A stretch of 64,000 bases of DNA from Boesenbergia rotunda (taxonomy: Eukaryota; Streptophyta; Magnoliopsida; Zingiberales; Zingiberaceae): positions 840,194 through 904,193 of the forward strand of contig JAGFNQ010000297.1 in assembly GCA_024364735.1 (NCBI GenBank). The letters run 5' to 3'. Made by a program: the position numbers and the translations under genes. Positions 30,957-42,547 of this stretch are shown piece after piece (position 1 is the first letter of the stretch; each line of letters opens with the position of its first letter). A model generated the notes under the pieces. It was not told the DNA's origin, searched no databases, and worked only from the letters and a program-made list of their open reading frames with translations.

Positions 30957-32177
30957 TCAAAAGTCCTCCACAAACCTTCTGTAGTACCCTGCCAAACCCA
31001 GAAAACTTCTGATCTCACTAGCATTCTTTGGTTGACTCCAGTTACTAACTGCTTCAATCTTGGCTGGGTCTACCATAATACCTTCCTTGGAAATAATGTG
31101 GCCTAGGAAGGCCACCTGATCAAGCCAAAACTCACACTTTGAGAATTTGGCGTACAACTCCTTTTGGTGTAAGGTTTGCGACACTATCTTCAGGTGTTCT
31201 TCATGTTCTTTCTGAGTCTTTGAATACACTAGGATATCATCAATGAAGACAATAACGAACTTGTCCAGAAAATCCTTGAACACTCTATTCATTAGATCCA
31301 TAAACGTCGCAGGGGCGTTTGTCACTCGAAAGGGCATGACCACAAACTCATAGTGCCCATGTCTTGTACTGAAAGCAGTCCTTGGCACATCACTCTCCTT
31401 CACTCTGAGCTGATGGTAACCTGATCGCAAATCTATCTTGGAGAACACTGTAGCTCCCTTCAGCTGATCAAACAAATCATCGATCCTTGGCAAAGGATAT
31501 CTGTTCTTGATGGTTACCTTATTCAAAGCTCGATAATCTATGCACATTCGCATAGATCCATCTTTCTTCTTAACGAACAGTACAGGAGCTCCCCAAAGTG
31601 AATGACTAGGGCGGATGAAACCCTTGTCGAGCAGCTCTTGCAATTGCTCTTGTAATTCTTTCAGTTCTGCTGGCGCCATGCGATAAGGTGCCTTCGAAAT
31701 TGGGTTGGTTCCTGGGACCAACTCAATTTCAAACTCAATTTCCCGATTGGGAGGGAATCCTGGTAACTCTTCAGGGAACACCTCAGGATAGTCACAGACT
31801 ACCCTCACTTCTTCTCTCTTCAACCTTTCTCCTTGACTTGCATCCACTATATGAGCTAGAAAACCAGAGCACCCCTTCTCTAACATTCTCTGAGCTTGTA
31901 AGGTATATAAGAACCTTTTTGTCTTTCTCCTTGGGTCTCCAATAAACTCAAATGAAGGTTCTGCTTCTGGTGTGAACTTGACTTTTCTCTTGCGGCAGTC
32001 TATAGAAGCATTGTACTTGCTCAAGAAGTTCATCCCTAAAATGACATCGTAATCCTTCATCTCAAGGACTACCAAGTCATTGTAGAGCTCTCGGTTGGAA
32101 ATCCAGATTGGTACTGCCCTTAGCCTCTGAGTAGAGGCCATTACTTCCCCTGACGGTAAGGTTGTTAAGAACTTCAT
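30957..32177 (-). pseudogene. Gypsy protease C-terminus and reverse transcriptase
   Basis: The frame opens within the protease, after the DSG active site, which is lost: LTTLPSGEVM then DYDVILGMNFL. RT follows from about residue 180, with RMCIDYRALNKVTIKNRYPL, FSKIDLRSGYHQLRV and the catalytic IVFIDDILVYS. It ends at a TGA in the region leading to RNase H. One substitution is noteworthy: MPFRVTNAPATF has Arg where Gly is almost universal. Confidence 0.87.
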
Positions 32178-32257
32178 CGTTCAACCTTTCTGGTGGCCTT
32201 TATACTATTTAAGTAGTGCTCAGTGATCAAAGCACTACTTATTAGTTCTTCGGAGGT

Positions 32258-32512
32258 TTACGGCCTCTTAACACCGCTAGCCCCCTTTAACGCTATCTCA
32301 GGCCTTAACATCTTGAGCATTAGCCTAACTATCTCTTTTTCTGTGCTAACTAGCTCTGGGCACAGATGAGCTAACCACTTAAACATCTTCACTACTTCAT
32401 CCACGGATAGTTCTCCTTGTCTGAACTCCGTGAATTTATCATAATGTTTGTTGGTTACTTGCATGTGAAAGTATTCTTCGAAGAACTCAGTCTCGAAGTC
32501 GGCCCATGTCAT
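32258..32512 (-). pseudogene. Gypsy gag fragment
   Basis: WADFETEFFEEYFH, FTEFRQGELSVDEVVKMF and LCPELVSTEKEIVRLMLKML match the middle of the retrotransposon gag domain. The zinc knuckle and the protease N-terminus that should follow are absent, so a deletion joins gag to mid-protease near 32178..32257. The upstream part of gag (32513..33000) is broken into short frames. Confidence 0.75.
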
Positions 32513-32999
32513 CTGGCTGACATTTCTCTTGGCCTTGACTCTCTCCCACTATATTCTTGCATCTCCCGTAAGGCAGAAAGATGCACACTTTATCTTCTCT
32601 ACTTCAGGCCAGTCCAGTAGCTCTACTATTCTTTCCAACGTTTTGAACCATGCTTAAGCATCACATGGTTTGCTTGTGCCTGGGAAGTTCCCTGGCTTCA
32701 GTTTCTTCTACTGAATGAGGTACGCTTCTTGCCTTACCCCCCCCCCCTTGCCGGGATTATCGATGTAACCGATGGATCGTCGGTCACAACTGGTGCCACT
32801 ACATTCTCCACCCGCGGCGTAATGGGAGCGGCCTACTGGTTAGTCATCATGGTGGCAATAACTTGCTGCTATTCTACTACTTACCTTTGTAACTGAGCCA
32901 CCACCTCTAAAAGATTTGGTGGTGGTACTGACTCTGTTGCCTCTTGCCCTATAGGAGCTTGCTCCTCGTTTTGGGCCTTTCTAGGACGTCCTCAAATGT

Positions 33000-33860
33000 A
33001 TAACTTAACACTTAATGGTAATGTTCCCAAACTTATTTTAGGATATAACAAGACCTTGGTCTTAATTCTTATCTCATTTCTTAGTCCTAGAACTCGTTCT
33101 AGGGCTTAGTAAGACCTTGGTCTTACTCAAAACTTTTATCAAGCACCTTGCGTGCCATAATCCCAAAACTTGCTTTTGGGCAAATCAAGACCTTGGACTT
33201 GCTATACTAAGATCACAACATGAAGGACGCCCTCTTAGCATTTTCTTACTTTATATCATAAAAAGGGTAATGACATTTCATCAATAAGGACATTTCATTA
33301 CTTTACTATCATCCTACTCATATCATCATACTCATATGACATATGTCATATCACTATACTATCATCATACTCATCATTATACTATCATCATACTCATATA
33401 GCATATGTCATATCATATGTCATATCTTCATACTACCATCATACTCATATAGCATATGTTATATCATGCCATCTTACTCATATAGCATATACTGATCATG
33501 CACATAATAGCATATAATAATGCTAACATACTTCCTTACTAACTTACTTCATTATCTCCATGCACATATTAGTATATAATAATACTAACATACTCCCTTA
33601 TCATCTTTCACTTACTGATACTAGCAGTCAATAATGAAAAGTATACTAAACTACAACATATGAACTTCTTCATCATGCACTTACTGATACTAGCAGTCAA
33701 TAATAAAAAGCATGCAAAACTATAACATATGAACTTCTTCATCATGCACTTACTGATACTAGCAGTCAATAATGAAAAGCATGCAAAACTATAACATATG
33801 AACTTCTTACTCGGCAGGATTGATGCTTGATGTCAGTGTGGCGGAAGGATGGAACTTTTT
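33000..33860 (-). repeat. Leader of the Tekay-like element with two tandem-repeat blocks
   Basis: 33290..33600 has many copies of CATATGTCATAT and ATCATACTCAT variants. 33610..33808 is three copies of a roughly 69-bp unit containing CTGATACTAGCAGTCAATAA. No coding potential is seen. The block sits between gag remnants and the primer site. Confidence 0.7.
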
Positions 33861-33872
33861 GCTCTGATACCA
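33861..33872 (-). promoter_or_regulatory. Primer binding site of the Tekay-like element
   Basis: Minus strand TGGTATCAGAGC, three bases from the LTR start at 33876. Confidence 0.9.
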
Positions 33873-33875
33873 CTC

Positions 33876-36012
33876 TGTGACGACCCACCTTTCGTTACTT
33901 ACTTAGCTTTAAGTTACTACTACTTGACTTCCCTTAACTCGCTAATTTTTTTTTCTTCCTTCTCTTTTTTTTTCCAAAAAAAAACAAAACAACTTTAATT
34001 TTATTAGCTTGGCCAAGATTTGACCCCTAGACCTCTTAGTTGTAACACTAAAGCACTAACCAACTACTCTACACAACTTCTCTTTAATAGTACCAGTCGA
34101 CTGTTATATAGCAGTCGACTGGTACCAGGCGACTGACCTTTTGGCAGGCGCCTGGTGCATCGAACAGAAGCTACTGTTCGATAGGGCAGGTGACTGGTCC
34201 TGTACCAGTCGACTGGCACGCCTGAAAACCTGCATTTCAGACCTGAAAACTTGTTTCAAAAGTCCACCAAACATATACTTTCAAGCCATACAAAGCCATA
34301 ACACCATTTCTATACTCTATACTAGTTTTATAAACATTTTAGCAACTCAAAACGAATCCATTAACTTGAAATTAGGATCTTTGCGAGATTTAACAAAACT
34401 ATCAAAATATAAGCAAAACACTCTAGAGTTTGTACCAAACTTAACTTCTATGCGTAGTTTAAACAAGGTCATTCATTCTACCACTTCAAAACACCAAAAC
34501 ACATGTTCTACAAAACTTAGCCCAAAGATCTCTTCCACGGTTCCGCCGCCACTGAACATCAATGCAAGTCCCTTCGCCTCCTTAACTTATGCTTTTTCTT
34601 TACCTTTGTCTGCAATAGAAGGAAATGCAACTAATAAGCAAAATGCTTAGTAAGTAAATCCTAACTCACAAATCCAACGATAAGGGATAAACATGCTCTT
34701 TTCAAATAATGCTTGCTTCAAAACACATGCACTTGGAAATAATTACACATGAGAACTTTCATACACTTATCATGCTCAATCATGCTTAAAAACATTTACT
34801 AGCATCAAAACACTTGCAAACTTAACATGCTCATGATTTCTTTTGCAAACTTACTAATGATACATTTCCACACTTTCAAACACTAACTTCTTTGCTCTTT
34901 CTCTTTAACATGCTTGTAACATAACCATGTTATCATACACAATAAAACATACACTTACGGAAATTGAAACACTTACATATACTTATATACTTCAAAATAA
35001 TAATCAACTTTCTCAGGCCTTGACAATGTACCTGGTATCAGTGTACCAATGCGCGCATCCCTAATAGGTTTCGGGGTAGCTAGCCACCGCACCCTATTAG
35101 AGCTTCTTTCTAACTTTCTGTGGGCCTCTCTTTTGCCCGGTACATGTCCTTTTATAAAAGTAAAATACTTTCTTACTCATAATGCTTGTATTTATCAAGC
35201 TAAACTTTTTTTTTCATAAACTTTCCACTATAAACCTTTACCTTTTCTTACTTGGAACTTCCATCGAGCACCTTGCGTGCCCTTAACCCAAAACTCAATT
35301 TTGAGACTTTTCAAGAACTTGGTCTCCCATACTTAGATCACATATATAAAAATCTACTACAATTCAAGTTCTATGATTAAAAACATGTATTCTTGAGAAA
35401 CTTAATCACACAATAAATAATATTCTCCAAGCATGCATATAAATCACAAAATCAAGGTTCTACAATGAGAAAACTATATGCGAAGCTACTCCTATTGCAG
35501 GTGAGTGATTTACTTACCTTTTTCTTGAAGAAAACTCACTAAGTATCTCGAAATTCCTAGTGTAGGGCTCTTTTCCTCTTCCTTTGTAAGAAATCTCCAC
35601 TCCTTAGCCCTAGGGAAGAAGCCCTAGGCTCTCCACTCAAGAGGAGGAAGAAGGAGGAAGAAAACCCGTTGTTTTCTCCCTGTTTTCGCAGCCCCTTTCC
35701 TCTGCTCGCGCGGCCTCCCGAAACCCTAATGGGGTCTTAACCCAACTTAAGTGGAAGTTTTAATACCTCTTCATGAAACGGCCTAAATCAACTATAATAT
35801 TATTTCGTTTCATCCTTTTTTGTGCTTGATACCCTAGCCCAGTTGGTTTCTGCTTTAGCCATGAACTGGAGAGGTCGCGGGATCAAATCTCGCCCGACCT
35901 CTTATATATTTTTTTTCTTATTTTGATCCGAAAAAATGCTATAATATTCCGAAAAATGCTAGAAAAATTCCTAAAAATCCCTAATAATACCAGGAAATTA
36001 TTGAGTGTTACA
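33876..36012 (-). repeat. 5' LTR of the Tekay-like element
   Basis: The full-length copy is 2137 bp. 34090..34215 holds several palindromes, including CAGTCGACTG twice around a TTATATAG spacer, GGCAGGCGCCTGG-type and CGAACAG...CTGTTCG repeats. tRNA-like modules are at 34007..34077 (minus) and 35830..35901 (plus). The frame at 34141..34650 has no domain and is LTR sequence. Confidence 0.92.
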
Positions 36013-36017
36013 CGAAA

Positions 36018-36059
36018 AATACTATTTATCCCCCTCTAGCGTACGGAATCGATCCAACA
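36018..36059 (+). repeat. GTCGAC-type SIRE-like LTR, terminal 42 bp
   Basis: This continues 12886..13337 after the Tekay-like element and ends ATCCAACA. The next five bases, ATGTT, are the candidate target duplication in copia RNase H; the partner copy is left of the window. Confidence 0.65.
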
Positions 36060-36064
36060 ATGTT

Positions 36065-36190
36065 ATTGCTCGTGGTGATATTATTGTCAGGAAGGTCAGT
36101 ACTCATGATACTCCTGCTGATATGATGACTAAGTCACTCCCTATAGTCAAGTTTAAGCATTGCTTGGACTTGGTTGGTGCTAGATGCTGA
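36065..36190 (+). pseudogene. RNase H C-terminus of the outermost copia element
   Basis: The plus strand encodes VIARGDIIVRKVSTHDTPAD, then MMTKSLPIVKFKHCLDLVGA and a stop, the standard end of copia pol. The upstream half of the domain was displaced by insertion of the SIRE-like LTR and lies outside the window. The LTR follows 79 bp later. Confidence 0.8.
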
Positions 36191-36255
36191 GATTTGCCTG
36201 TGAGGCTTTTGTGGAAGAGGTGGAGAATGTTCTTTTGAAAATTTATGGAATTCAC

Positions 36256-36269
36256 ATCAAGGTAGAGAT
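36256..36269 (+). promoter_or_regulatory. Polypurine tract of the outermost copia element
   Basis: ATCAAGGTAGAGAT abuts the LTR start TGTTAGAG, downstream of the pol stop. Confidence 0.75.
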
Positions 36270-36677
36270 TGTTAGAGTTTGGTGACCCGAATTCAATTTA
36301 ATCCGTTAATTTATTATTAGATATTTTTCTTATTAATATGTTAATTAATAGATTCTTTATAAATCTGTTAATTAACAGTTTCATTATTAATTTTTTATTT
36401 GACTAAGTATTCTAAGGTCTCTATAAATTGTGTATCTCATGGACAAGTTTTATTAATCAAAAAAGTTATTTGGTTACCTCTTCTTTCTTTCTTTCTTTCT
36501 ACCTCTCTTTTCTCTCTATTTCTCTTTACTTTATTAAAGCCGCCGACTTTGTATTCCACCGTTCATAGTGATTTTTCCTCCTCTGCCCGTGGTTTTTCCC
36601 GTCAAGGGGTTTCCACGTAAATCTTGTGTGTATTCTCTATTGTTCTTGTTATCGTTTTTCGTACTAATCAAGTTTCA
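36270..36677 (+). repeat. 3' LTR of the outermost copia element
   Basis: Begins TGTTAGAGTTTGGTGACCC and is homologous over its first about 270 bp to the solo LTR at 54450..54760. It shares TTAATTAACAG repeats, the CTATAAATTG TATA box and a TTTCTTTC tract. The end at GTTTCA is set by analogy with the solo LTR and is less certain. Confidence 0.7.
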
Positions 36678-36732
36678 TTATTCACGAACATTAACGAGCT
36701 GAACACATATATGTTGAAACTTATTTATTTAA

Positions 36733-37195
36733 NNNNNNNNNNNNNNNNNNNNNNNNNNNNNNNNNNNNNNNNNNNNNNNNNNNNNNNNNNNNNNNNNNNN
36801 NNNNNNNNNNNNNNNNNNNNNNNNNNNNNNNNNNNNNNNNNNNNNNNNNNNNNNNNNNNNNNNNNNNNNNNNNNNNNNNNNNNNNNNNNNNNNNNNNNNN
36901 NNNNNNNNNNNNNNNNNNNNNNNNNNNNNNNNNNNNNNNNNNNNNNNNNNNNNNNNNNNNNNNNNNNNNNNNNNNNNNNNNNNNNNNNNNNNNNNNNNNN
37001 NNNNNNNNNNNNNNNNNNNNNNNNNNNNNNNNNNNNNNNNNNNNNNNNNNNNNNNNNNNNNNNNNNNNNNNNNNNNNNNNNNNNNNNNNNNNNNNNNNNN
37101 NNNNNNNNNNNNNNNNNNNNNNNNNNNNNNNNNNNNNNNNNNNNNNNNNNNNNNNNNNNNNNNNNNNNNNNNNNNNNNNNNNNNNNNNNNNNNNN
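36733..37195. other. Assembly gap (N)
   Basis: 463 undetermined bases. The two conceptual frames spanning it are meaningless. Its placement just after the nested stack suggests a repeat-caused break in assembly. Confidence 1.
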
Positions 37196-37559
37196 ACCTA
37201 CTGAGATTTGCTAGTGAATACCCTGGAGCCAAGACTTAACAACATCTATCAGGGAAAAAGAATAATTAACGACATTGAATAACATCGAATTTCGGGCGAC
37301 TGACTTGGTCTTACGAAAATTTTCTATTGGTCGACAGGATAAATCGCGAAGCGTTCGGAGTTGGTAGTCCAGAAGCCTAGTGTTCTAGGGTTCGCGCCTT
37401 ATTTGGAGAAAAAATTCTTGCAAAATACACTATAATTGGGGATCAAACTGTGGATACTTGGGATAACGACTAATCACCCTTTTGCTGCACCATCACTAGA
37501 TCTATTAAGGAACAATAGTCAATGGCCTTATTGAAGCCATGACTTGTCAAGATCTCTTA

Positions 37560-38390
37560 GGGCACGTTTGGTTCAAGTTATCATATATAACTTTGGTTAT
37601 ATGATTAAGTACATAATGAAGGTTATGGGAAATGAAACATAATCTGATATTGTTTGGTTCAATTAAAGTGATCAAATAAAATTTTATTTGTTTTGAGATA
37701 ATAGTTTATAACATAGTATGATATTTTACCATATTATCCTTTAGTTCAATCTTAAATATGATGATATTGTATGTTTGTCTAAATTAAAAAAAAATGATAT
37801 TATATACTTGTGCACATCCTCGATCTAAGTACAAAAAATTATATCAATCATTAGATCGAGAATTATATTTACTTTAATTTTTAAAAATTAAAATATTTAA
37901 AAAATATAATAATAATATATAAATAAATAAAATTGGATTATTTTTTTACTTTTTTGAATTTATTTAGATAATTTTATTAATTTTTAAATTAAGTTTATAT
38001 AGTTTTTCTTAATTATAATCTACTTAATTTATTAAAATTTTAATTAAAATATTAAATTAAAAAACTTCACCAGCTAGCGGTGACACCGACTTTGACACCA
38101 ACCACAATGTTGATCGTAGATGATGCCCCTTGAATTTAATAAATTGTTAGGATTATTTTTGTATTAAAAATAAATATTAGAAAATAATTTTGAAAATAAT
38201 AATTTCATAACTTCAAAATTAAGAAAAACCCCCCACTTACTTAGGGCTCAGGTTGTATGCCCCTTTTACTGACATGTCGGATATGAATCATTATTTAAGA
38301 ATTGTTGATTATCTAAACCAAATAAAATTTTAATTGATAATTTTAGATAGATAACCAAATTATCAAGATAATCCTTAACCAAAAACACTC
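37560..38390. mobile_element. Tourist-like (PIF/Harbinger) MITE, 831 bp
   Basis: The termini GGGCACGTTTGGTT and AACCAAAAACACTC form imperfect inverted repeats, flanked by TTA (37557..37559 and 38391..38393). The interior is AT-rich and non-coding. The terminal motif and 3-bp TTA target fit the Tourist group. Confidence 0.75.
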
Positions 38391-38752
38391 TTAGTAACTT
38401 TGTATTAGTCAGAGAGCTATTCAAAATTCAAATTCCTCTTTCAACCCCAATGGATTTCATCGCAAGTAAATAAGCCCTTAATTCCCATCTTCAAAAATCA
38501 TCTTTAATTCTTCTAACGATCACTTTAGCTAGCAATCCTATTTAAAAAGGTTTAAAATTATTGCTCTCGCCTCAAAAACCCTAAATCCTAAACTCTACGT
38601 GATATAGAATACTCACTTAAAACTTCACTAGACCAGTTAAGTATGCAGATCAATCATGGAAGAGAAAAAGAAAACGAGATAGTATCCTATCGAACCCTTC
38701 ATCTTCTTCAATGACGCTCGGATGCAAGTCGGGGTCGACTAGCTCCCATTTA

Positions 38753-39429
38753 GGGAGTGTTTGGGAGAGCTTCTGCTTACTGCTTTTTAGCTTTTAGCCA
38801 TGCAAAAGTGCTTTTGAGTGTTTGGGAATGCCAGATTCTGCTTTAACTTCTGCAACTTTTACTCAAAAGCTAGAAGCAACAATTTGATGTTTTTTTCTGC
38901 TTCTGCTTTTTTGCTTATGGTGTAGAATTAAAAGTTGATATTTATACCCTTAATAAATTTATTATTTTACATAATTACCATCACATTTTTAAATAAAATC
39001 TTATATTTTTATATAATTTATATTTTCAAAAAAATTTATACATATTTGTATAAATTTATATAAATTTTATTATTTTATTATTTTTTATATTTTTATTAAC
39101 TTTATATTTTTTAAATATATATATTATTAAAAAAATAATTTTGATATAATATTTAAAATATAATATTAAATATATAAAATATTATAGATCATGTATCAAA
39201 ATTATATTTAGATAATTGAAAAAAATTAATTTTGATAGTTTAAGGATATTATTGTCATTTAATTAAAAATTAAGCTTAAAAGTGATTATTCACCAAACAT
39301 TCAAACTTTACCTTGTATCAGCTTTTGACTTCTATTTCTAAACACTGCATGCTTTAGCTTCTTACTAACTTCAAGATAATCACTACAAGAATCACTTTTT
39401 AAGAAGTAAAAGCTCTTCCAAACACTCCC
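38753..39429. mobile_element. Tourist-like MITE, 677 bp, 3' of SCARECROW
   Basis: The termini GGGAGTGTTTGGGAGAGCTT and AAGCTCTTCCAAACACTCCC are inverted repeats with TTA on both sides. It ends about 340 bp from the SCARECROW stop codon. A diverged copy in reverse orientation lies at 56984..57644. Confidence 0.85.
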
Positions 39430-39772
39430 TTAGACTAACCCTAAGATATCAGTCTCATTCATGATAAACATGGTACAGGCCTACAGGGGAGAAGAAGAGG
39501 AAGGAGAGCACGCCAACCAATAAGAACCAGACACATGGCGAGCTCAGAGGCTGCCTCCCTTTTCCCATCTCGTTCAGGCACAAGAAAACGACGTCTCACT
39601 TGGAGATATGAATAAAGCGCTGCCGGTCGCTGCTCCTGGCCCAGGCCCAGCTCGGTCCACGCGCTCGTGCCGGCGGCGCCGCTTCCGTTGAAATTTTGGG
39701 GGAGAATTTTGACGGAGAAGAAAGTGACGTTGATTGTGTTCCCTCAGACCACACGATGGTCGGTTCTGGTGA

Positions 39773-41947
39773 TTAACTAGTTCCTACGAGGCCGGCGGCG
39801 GTGGCTGGCGGAGGCGGGCAGTGGTGGTGATGGGGGGCGAGCGGCCTCCAGGCGGAGGCGGTGAGCAGGCAGAGGTCCTTCCAGCCCAGCTTCAGCGTGC
39901 CGTTCTCCTCCACCAGGGTGTACCCGTCGGAGGGGAACATGCCGAGGAGGAGGGTGGCCTGCGCCGCGGCGCTGCCGGCGAGGGAGACCCCGCGGAACCC
40001 CGACTGCCGCAGCTTCTCCCGCCAGTTCCCGAACCTGACCTCGCCGGAGCGCGCCGGGCCGCCGACGGCCAGCACGTTGCGGATCTCCCGGGACAGCAGC
40101 TGCTGCTCCACCACGTGCCGCTCCGGGCTGTCCTCGCCGTAGCTGGCGCCGAGGGAGTCGAACAGGGCGGAGTAGTAGTGGATCGCCTCCACGAACCGCG
40201 CCAGGAACGAACCCGCCTGGCTCAGGTCCTGCTCCACCATCGTCACCACCTTCGGCATCAACCTGCAACGGCGAAATCCGCGATACGATAAACGGCGTCG
40301 CTTGATAGAAGAAGTTCTTTATTCGAAGAAAAACTATCAAAAGACACCCCCAGAGTTTAAAATCTTTTCCCAAATGCCCCAAGAGTTTTGTTACTATCAA
40401 AACTGCCCTCCAGTATTTTTTTTTTAAAGAGAACTGAAATTATTTTAGCAGTAACTAGTAGAACAAAAAATATTAAGGAGAGTTGTAGAATTAGTAAAAT
40501 ATTAGAGAATAATTTTGAAAAAATTTCTTGTGATCGATGCATTGAAGGAAAGAGTGAGGAATTACCGCTGGAGAAGCCAAAGCGTGTTGTTGTCGGAGCC
40601 GGAGACGTCGTAGAGCGAGTGGCGGAGCCAGTGGACTGCGACGGCCTCGCGGTGGGAGGACACGCCGAGGCGGTCGGGGTCGAGGTTACCGATCTTCTCG
40701 GCGACGGGGACGAACTCGAAGGGGAGGCCGAGGGTGTCAGCGAAGTCGGAAAGGCGCTTGCCGGTGGCCTCGAGGGCGTCGAGGGAGGCGCCGACGCCGG
40801 TGAGGCGAACCCGCGGCGGGCCGCCAGGTCGGGAGGCGAGGATGTGGAACAGGCCCGGCCACTGCAGGCCCTGCATGATGTCGAAGTCGATGATGTGGAC
40901 GCGGTCCTCGCGCTCGAACGCCTCTTGGATGGCTTGGTTGGCGGTGAAGTGGGAAAACTTGACGAAGGGGCTGATGCCGTTGAAAACCTGGAAGGCGGAG
41001 GCGAGGAGGCGGTGACGGTGTGGCGGCGCAGACGACGCCGGGAGCGGCGCGTAGAGGCCGAGGCACGAGCTGACGAGACGAGCGGACATGGCTTCGGAGA
41101 AGTAGGCGGCCACGCGCTGCACCGACGTGCCGTAGGGCGTGGAGAGTTCGGATATTTCCAGCAGGAGGTGGTGGGCGTCGTCGAGGTTGTCACTAGCCAC
41201 CGCTTCCGCGCACTGGAGGAGCAGCGTCAGCAAGTGGAGCCCTTCCGCGTCCGGATTCCTCTGCTGCAGCAGCTCCTTCCTCTGCTCCTTGCCGGCGGCT
41301 GCATCGTCGGAGGAGGCAGAGGCTGAACTCCGCTGAGGCTGAGACTGCGGTGGCGGCCGTGGAGCAGGTAGTTGCGGCTGTTTCGGAAGCGGCGGCGGTA
41401 CTTCCGGAATGACTGCCCCCCTGTTCTCTCTCCGCCGCTTGTCGGAGCGTTCCGGCGGGAGTCCTCCTGCGGGAAGCGCCGTCGCCGGCTCCGAGCCGAG
41501 CGAGCGGAGCCGCAACTCGAGGAGCGCGGCCAAAGCAGGGTTACACGGGCGGACAATCTCACGTACGCTGCTCACGATCTGTGGAATGGAGACCTCGCCG
41601 CCAGCAGCGGAGCTATTAATTATCTCACGAACAATGCCATCAACCCAATCGGCGCCGGCCACCGCGGCGGCGGCGTCATCAACGCCGACGAAAGGAGCAT
41701 CCTCGGAGGTGCCGGCAGCAGCTTCCGGCGCGAACAGAGGCAAGCCGGAAAACCCACAAAGCGGAAGAGAAGAAGCGGGCGGAGCCGGCAAAATCGGCGC
41801 AGCGCCACCAGCACTCCCCGCAGACAAATCGACGGGGGGGTGGAACAAAAGCGAAGGCGGCGGGCTGGGGGCGGCGCGGCGGGAGGAGGAGGAGGAGGAG
41901 GAGTGGGGAGGGAAGTTGAGCTCGGAGGCGAGGCGCTTCCTCACCAT
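39773..41947 (-). CDS. SCR: SCARECROW GRAS-family transcription factor (two exons)
   Basis: Exons 41947..40566 and 40262..39773 (minus) join to 623 codons; the 303-bp intron splits an Arg codon with GT...AG ends, at the position where SCR genes carry their intron. The N-terminus is Ser/Pro/Ala-rich. The GRAS domain runs from about residue 237 to 605: LHR I (HLLTLLLQCAEAV), the VHIID motif at 350 within DFDIMQGLQWPGLFHILASR, LHR II, then WREKLRQSGF and the SAW end LCLLTASAWRP. SCR acts in the nucleus with SHORT-ROOT and BIRD zinc-finger proteins to set ground-tissue layers and endodermis. Length and motifs are those of a full gene with no visible break. Which SCR paralogue it is cannot be told. 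The plus-strand frames across it are GC-driven shadows. Confidence 0.93.
40263..40565 (-). other. SCARECROW intron
   Basis: Donor CG|GTAATTCC and acceptor TTGCAG|GTTG, 303 bp, AT-rich between GC-rich exons. Splicing joins LLQ-R-LMPKVV in frame. Confidence 0.88.
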
Positions 41948-42540
41948 GTTCCCTCACAACAGCAGCAGAAACCGTAGAAGGGAATTGAGGATCAAGAAAG
42001 AGCAACCGGCGTTATTAATAACAAGGATGGAGGAGGCCAAGGCCATGCCCATGCAGAAGAAGCAAGGAACAAGGAGAAGGGTGGGGGCGGAGAAGGCGAC
42101 AAGGAGAGGCGCAGCGGCAACAGGCGCGGGGAGAAAGGAACAAGAAGAAGAGCACGAAGAACATTAACACGACCTGCAAAGCTCGAGGGGGAGGGGGAAT
42201 GAATGCGCTGGGCTGGGGGGATCGGGTTCATGGGCGAATTGCTACAAGAAGATAACGGCGGAGTGGGGTTCCGACACGGCTGCCGTGTCGGATTTGATTT
42301 CGATACCCTCTTTCTCTCTCCTCACCTCTCCGTACCCTCTTTCTCTCTCCTCCACAGCGAGGGGGGCAGGTCAGCAGCAGGCAGCGATACAGCAACAGGA
42401 CGCTACGAGACATGGGGACTGGACTGGATTGGCTAGAGATTTCGAGGAAAATGGGGGACTTTTTGATGGATTTGGGGGAGTGATTAGGTCATCAGATTAG
42501 TGGAGTAGATCGAGGGGAGGGGCCTTTTTGCTTTTTGACT
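41948..42540 (-). promoter_or_regulatory. SCARECROW 5' leader and promoter-proximal region
   Basis: Upstream of the ATG the sequence is purine-rich on the coding strand. A 20-bp CT-rich block is repeated directly at about 42303 and 42330 (GA-rich on the gene strand). No certain TATA box is seen. The conserved GC-rich stretch ends near 42540. The start site is not determined. Confidence 0.4.
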
Positions 42541-42547
42541 TGGAAGA

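Larger units (their letters stand above)
13338..36012 (-). mobile_element. Tekay-like Ty3/gypsy chromovirus, host of nested insertions
   Basis: The LTRs open with TGTAACGACCC or TGTGACGACCC and end TTACA, and the flanking 5-bp duplication is CGAAA (13333..13337 and 36013..36017). The internal part (28885..33875, minus) holds gag, protease, RT, RNase H, integrase and a chromodomain. Its left LTR was later hit by the pol-less copia element 14302..27977. Pol carries four premature stops and gag/protease has lost sequence, so it cannot move by itself. The lineage is inferred from protein motifs and the chromodomain. Confidence 0.88.

Noticed and set aside
34141..34650. 169-codon frame in the right Tekay-like LTR
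   Set aside because: LTR sequence; the left LTR lacks the first part and no domain is seen.
36624..37232. Frames spanning the N run
   Set aside because: Undetermined bases were read as open.
40388..42167. Long plus-strand frames across the SCARECROW gene
   Set aside because: They are antisense shadows of GC-rich exons, with no domain; GRAS motifs are all on the minus strand.
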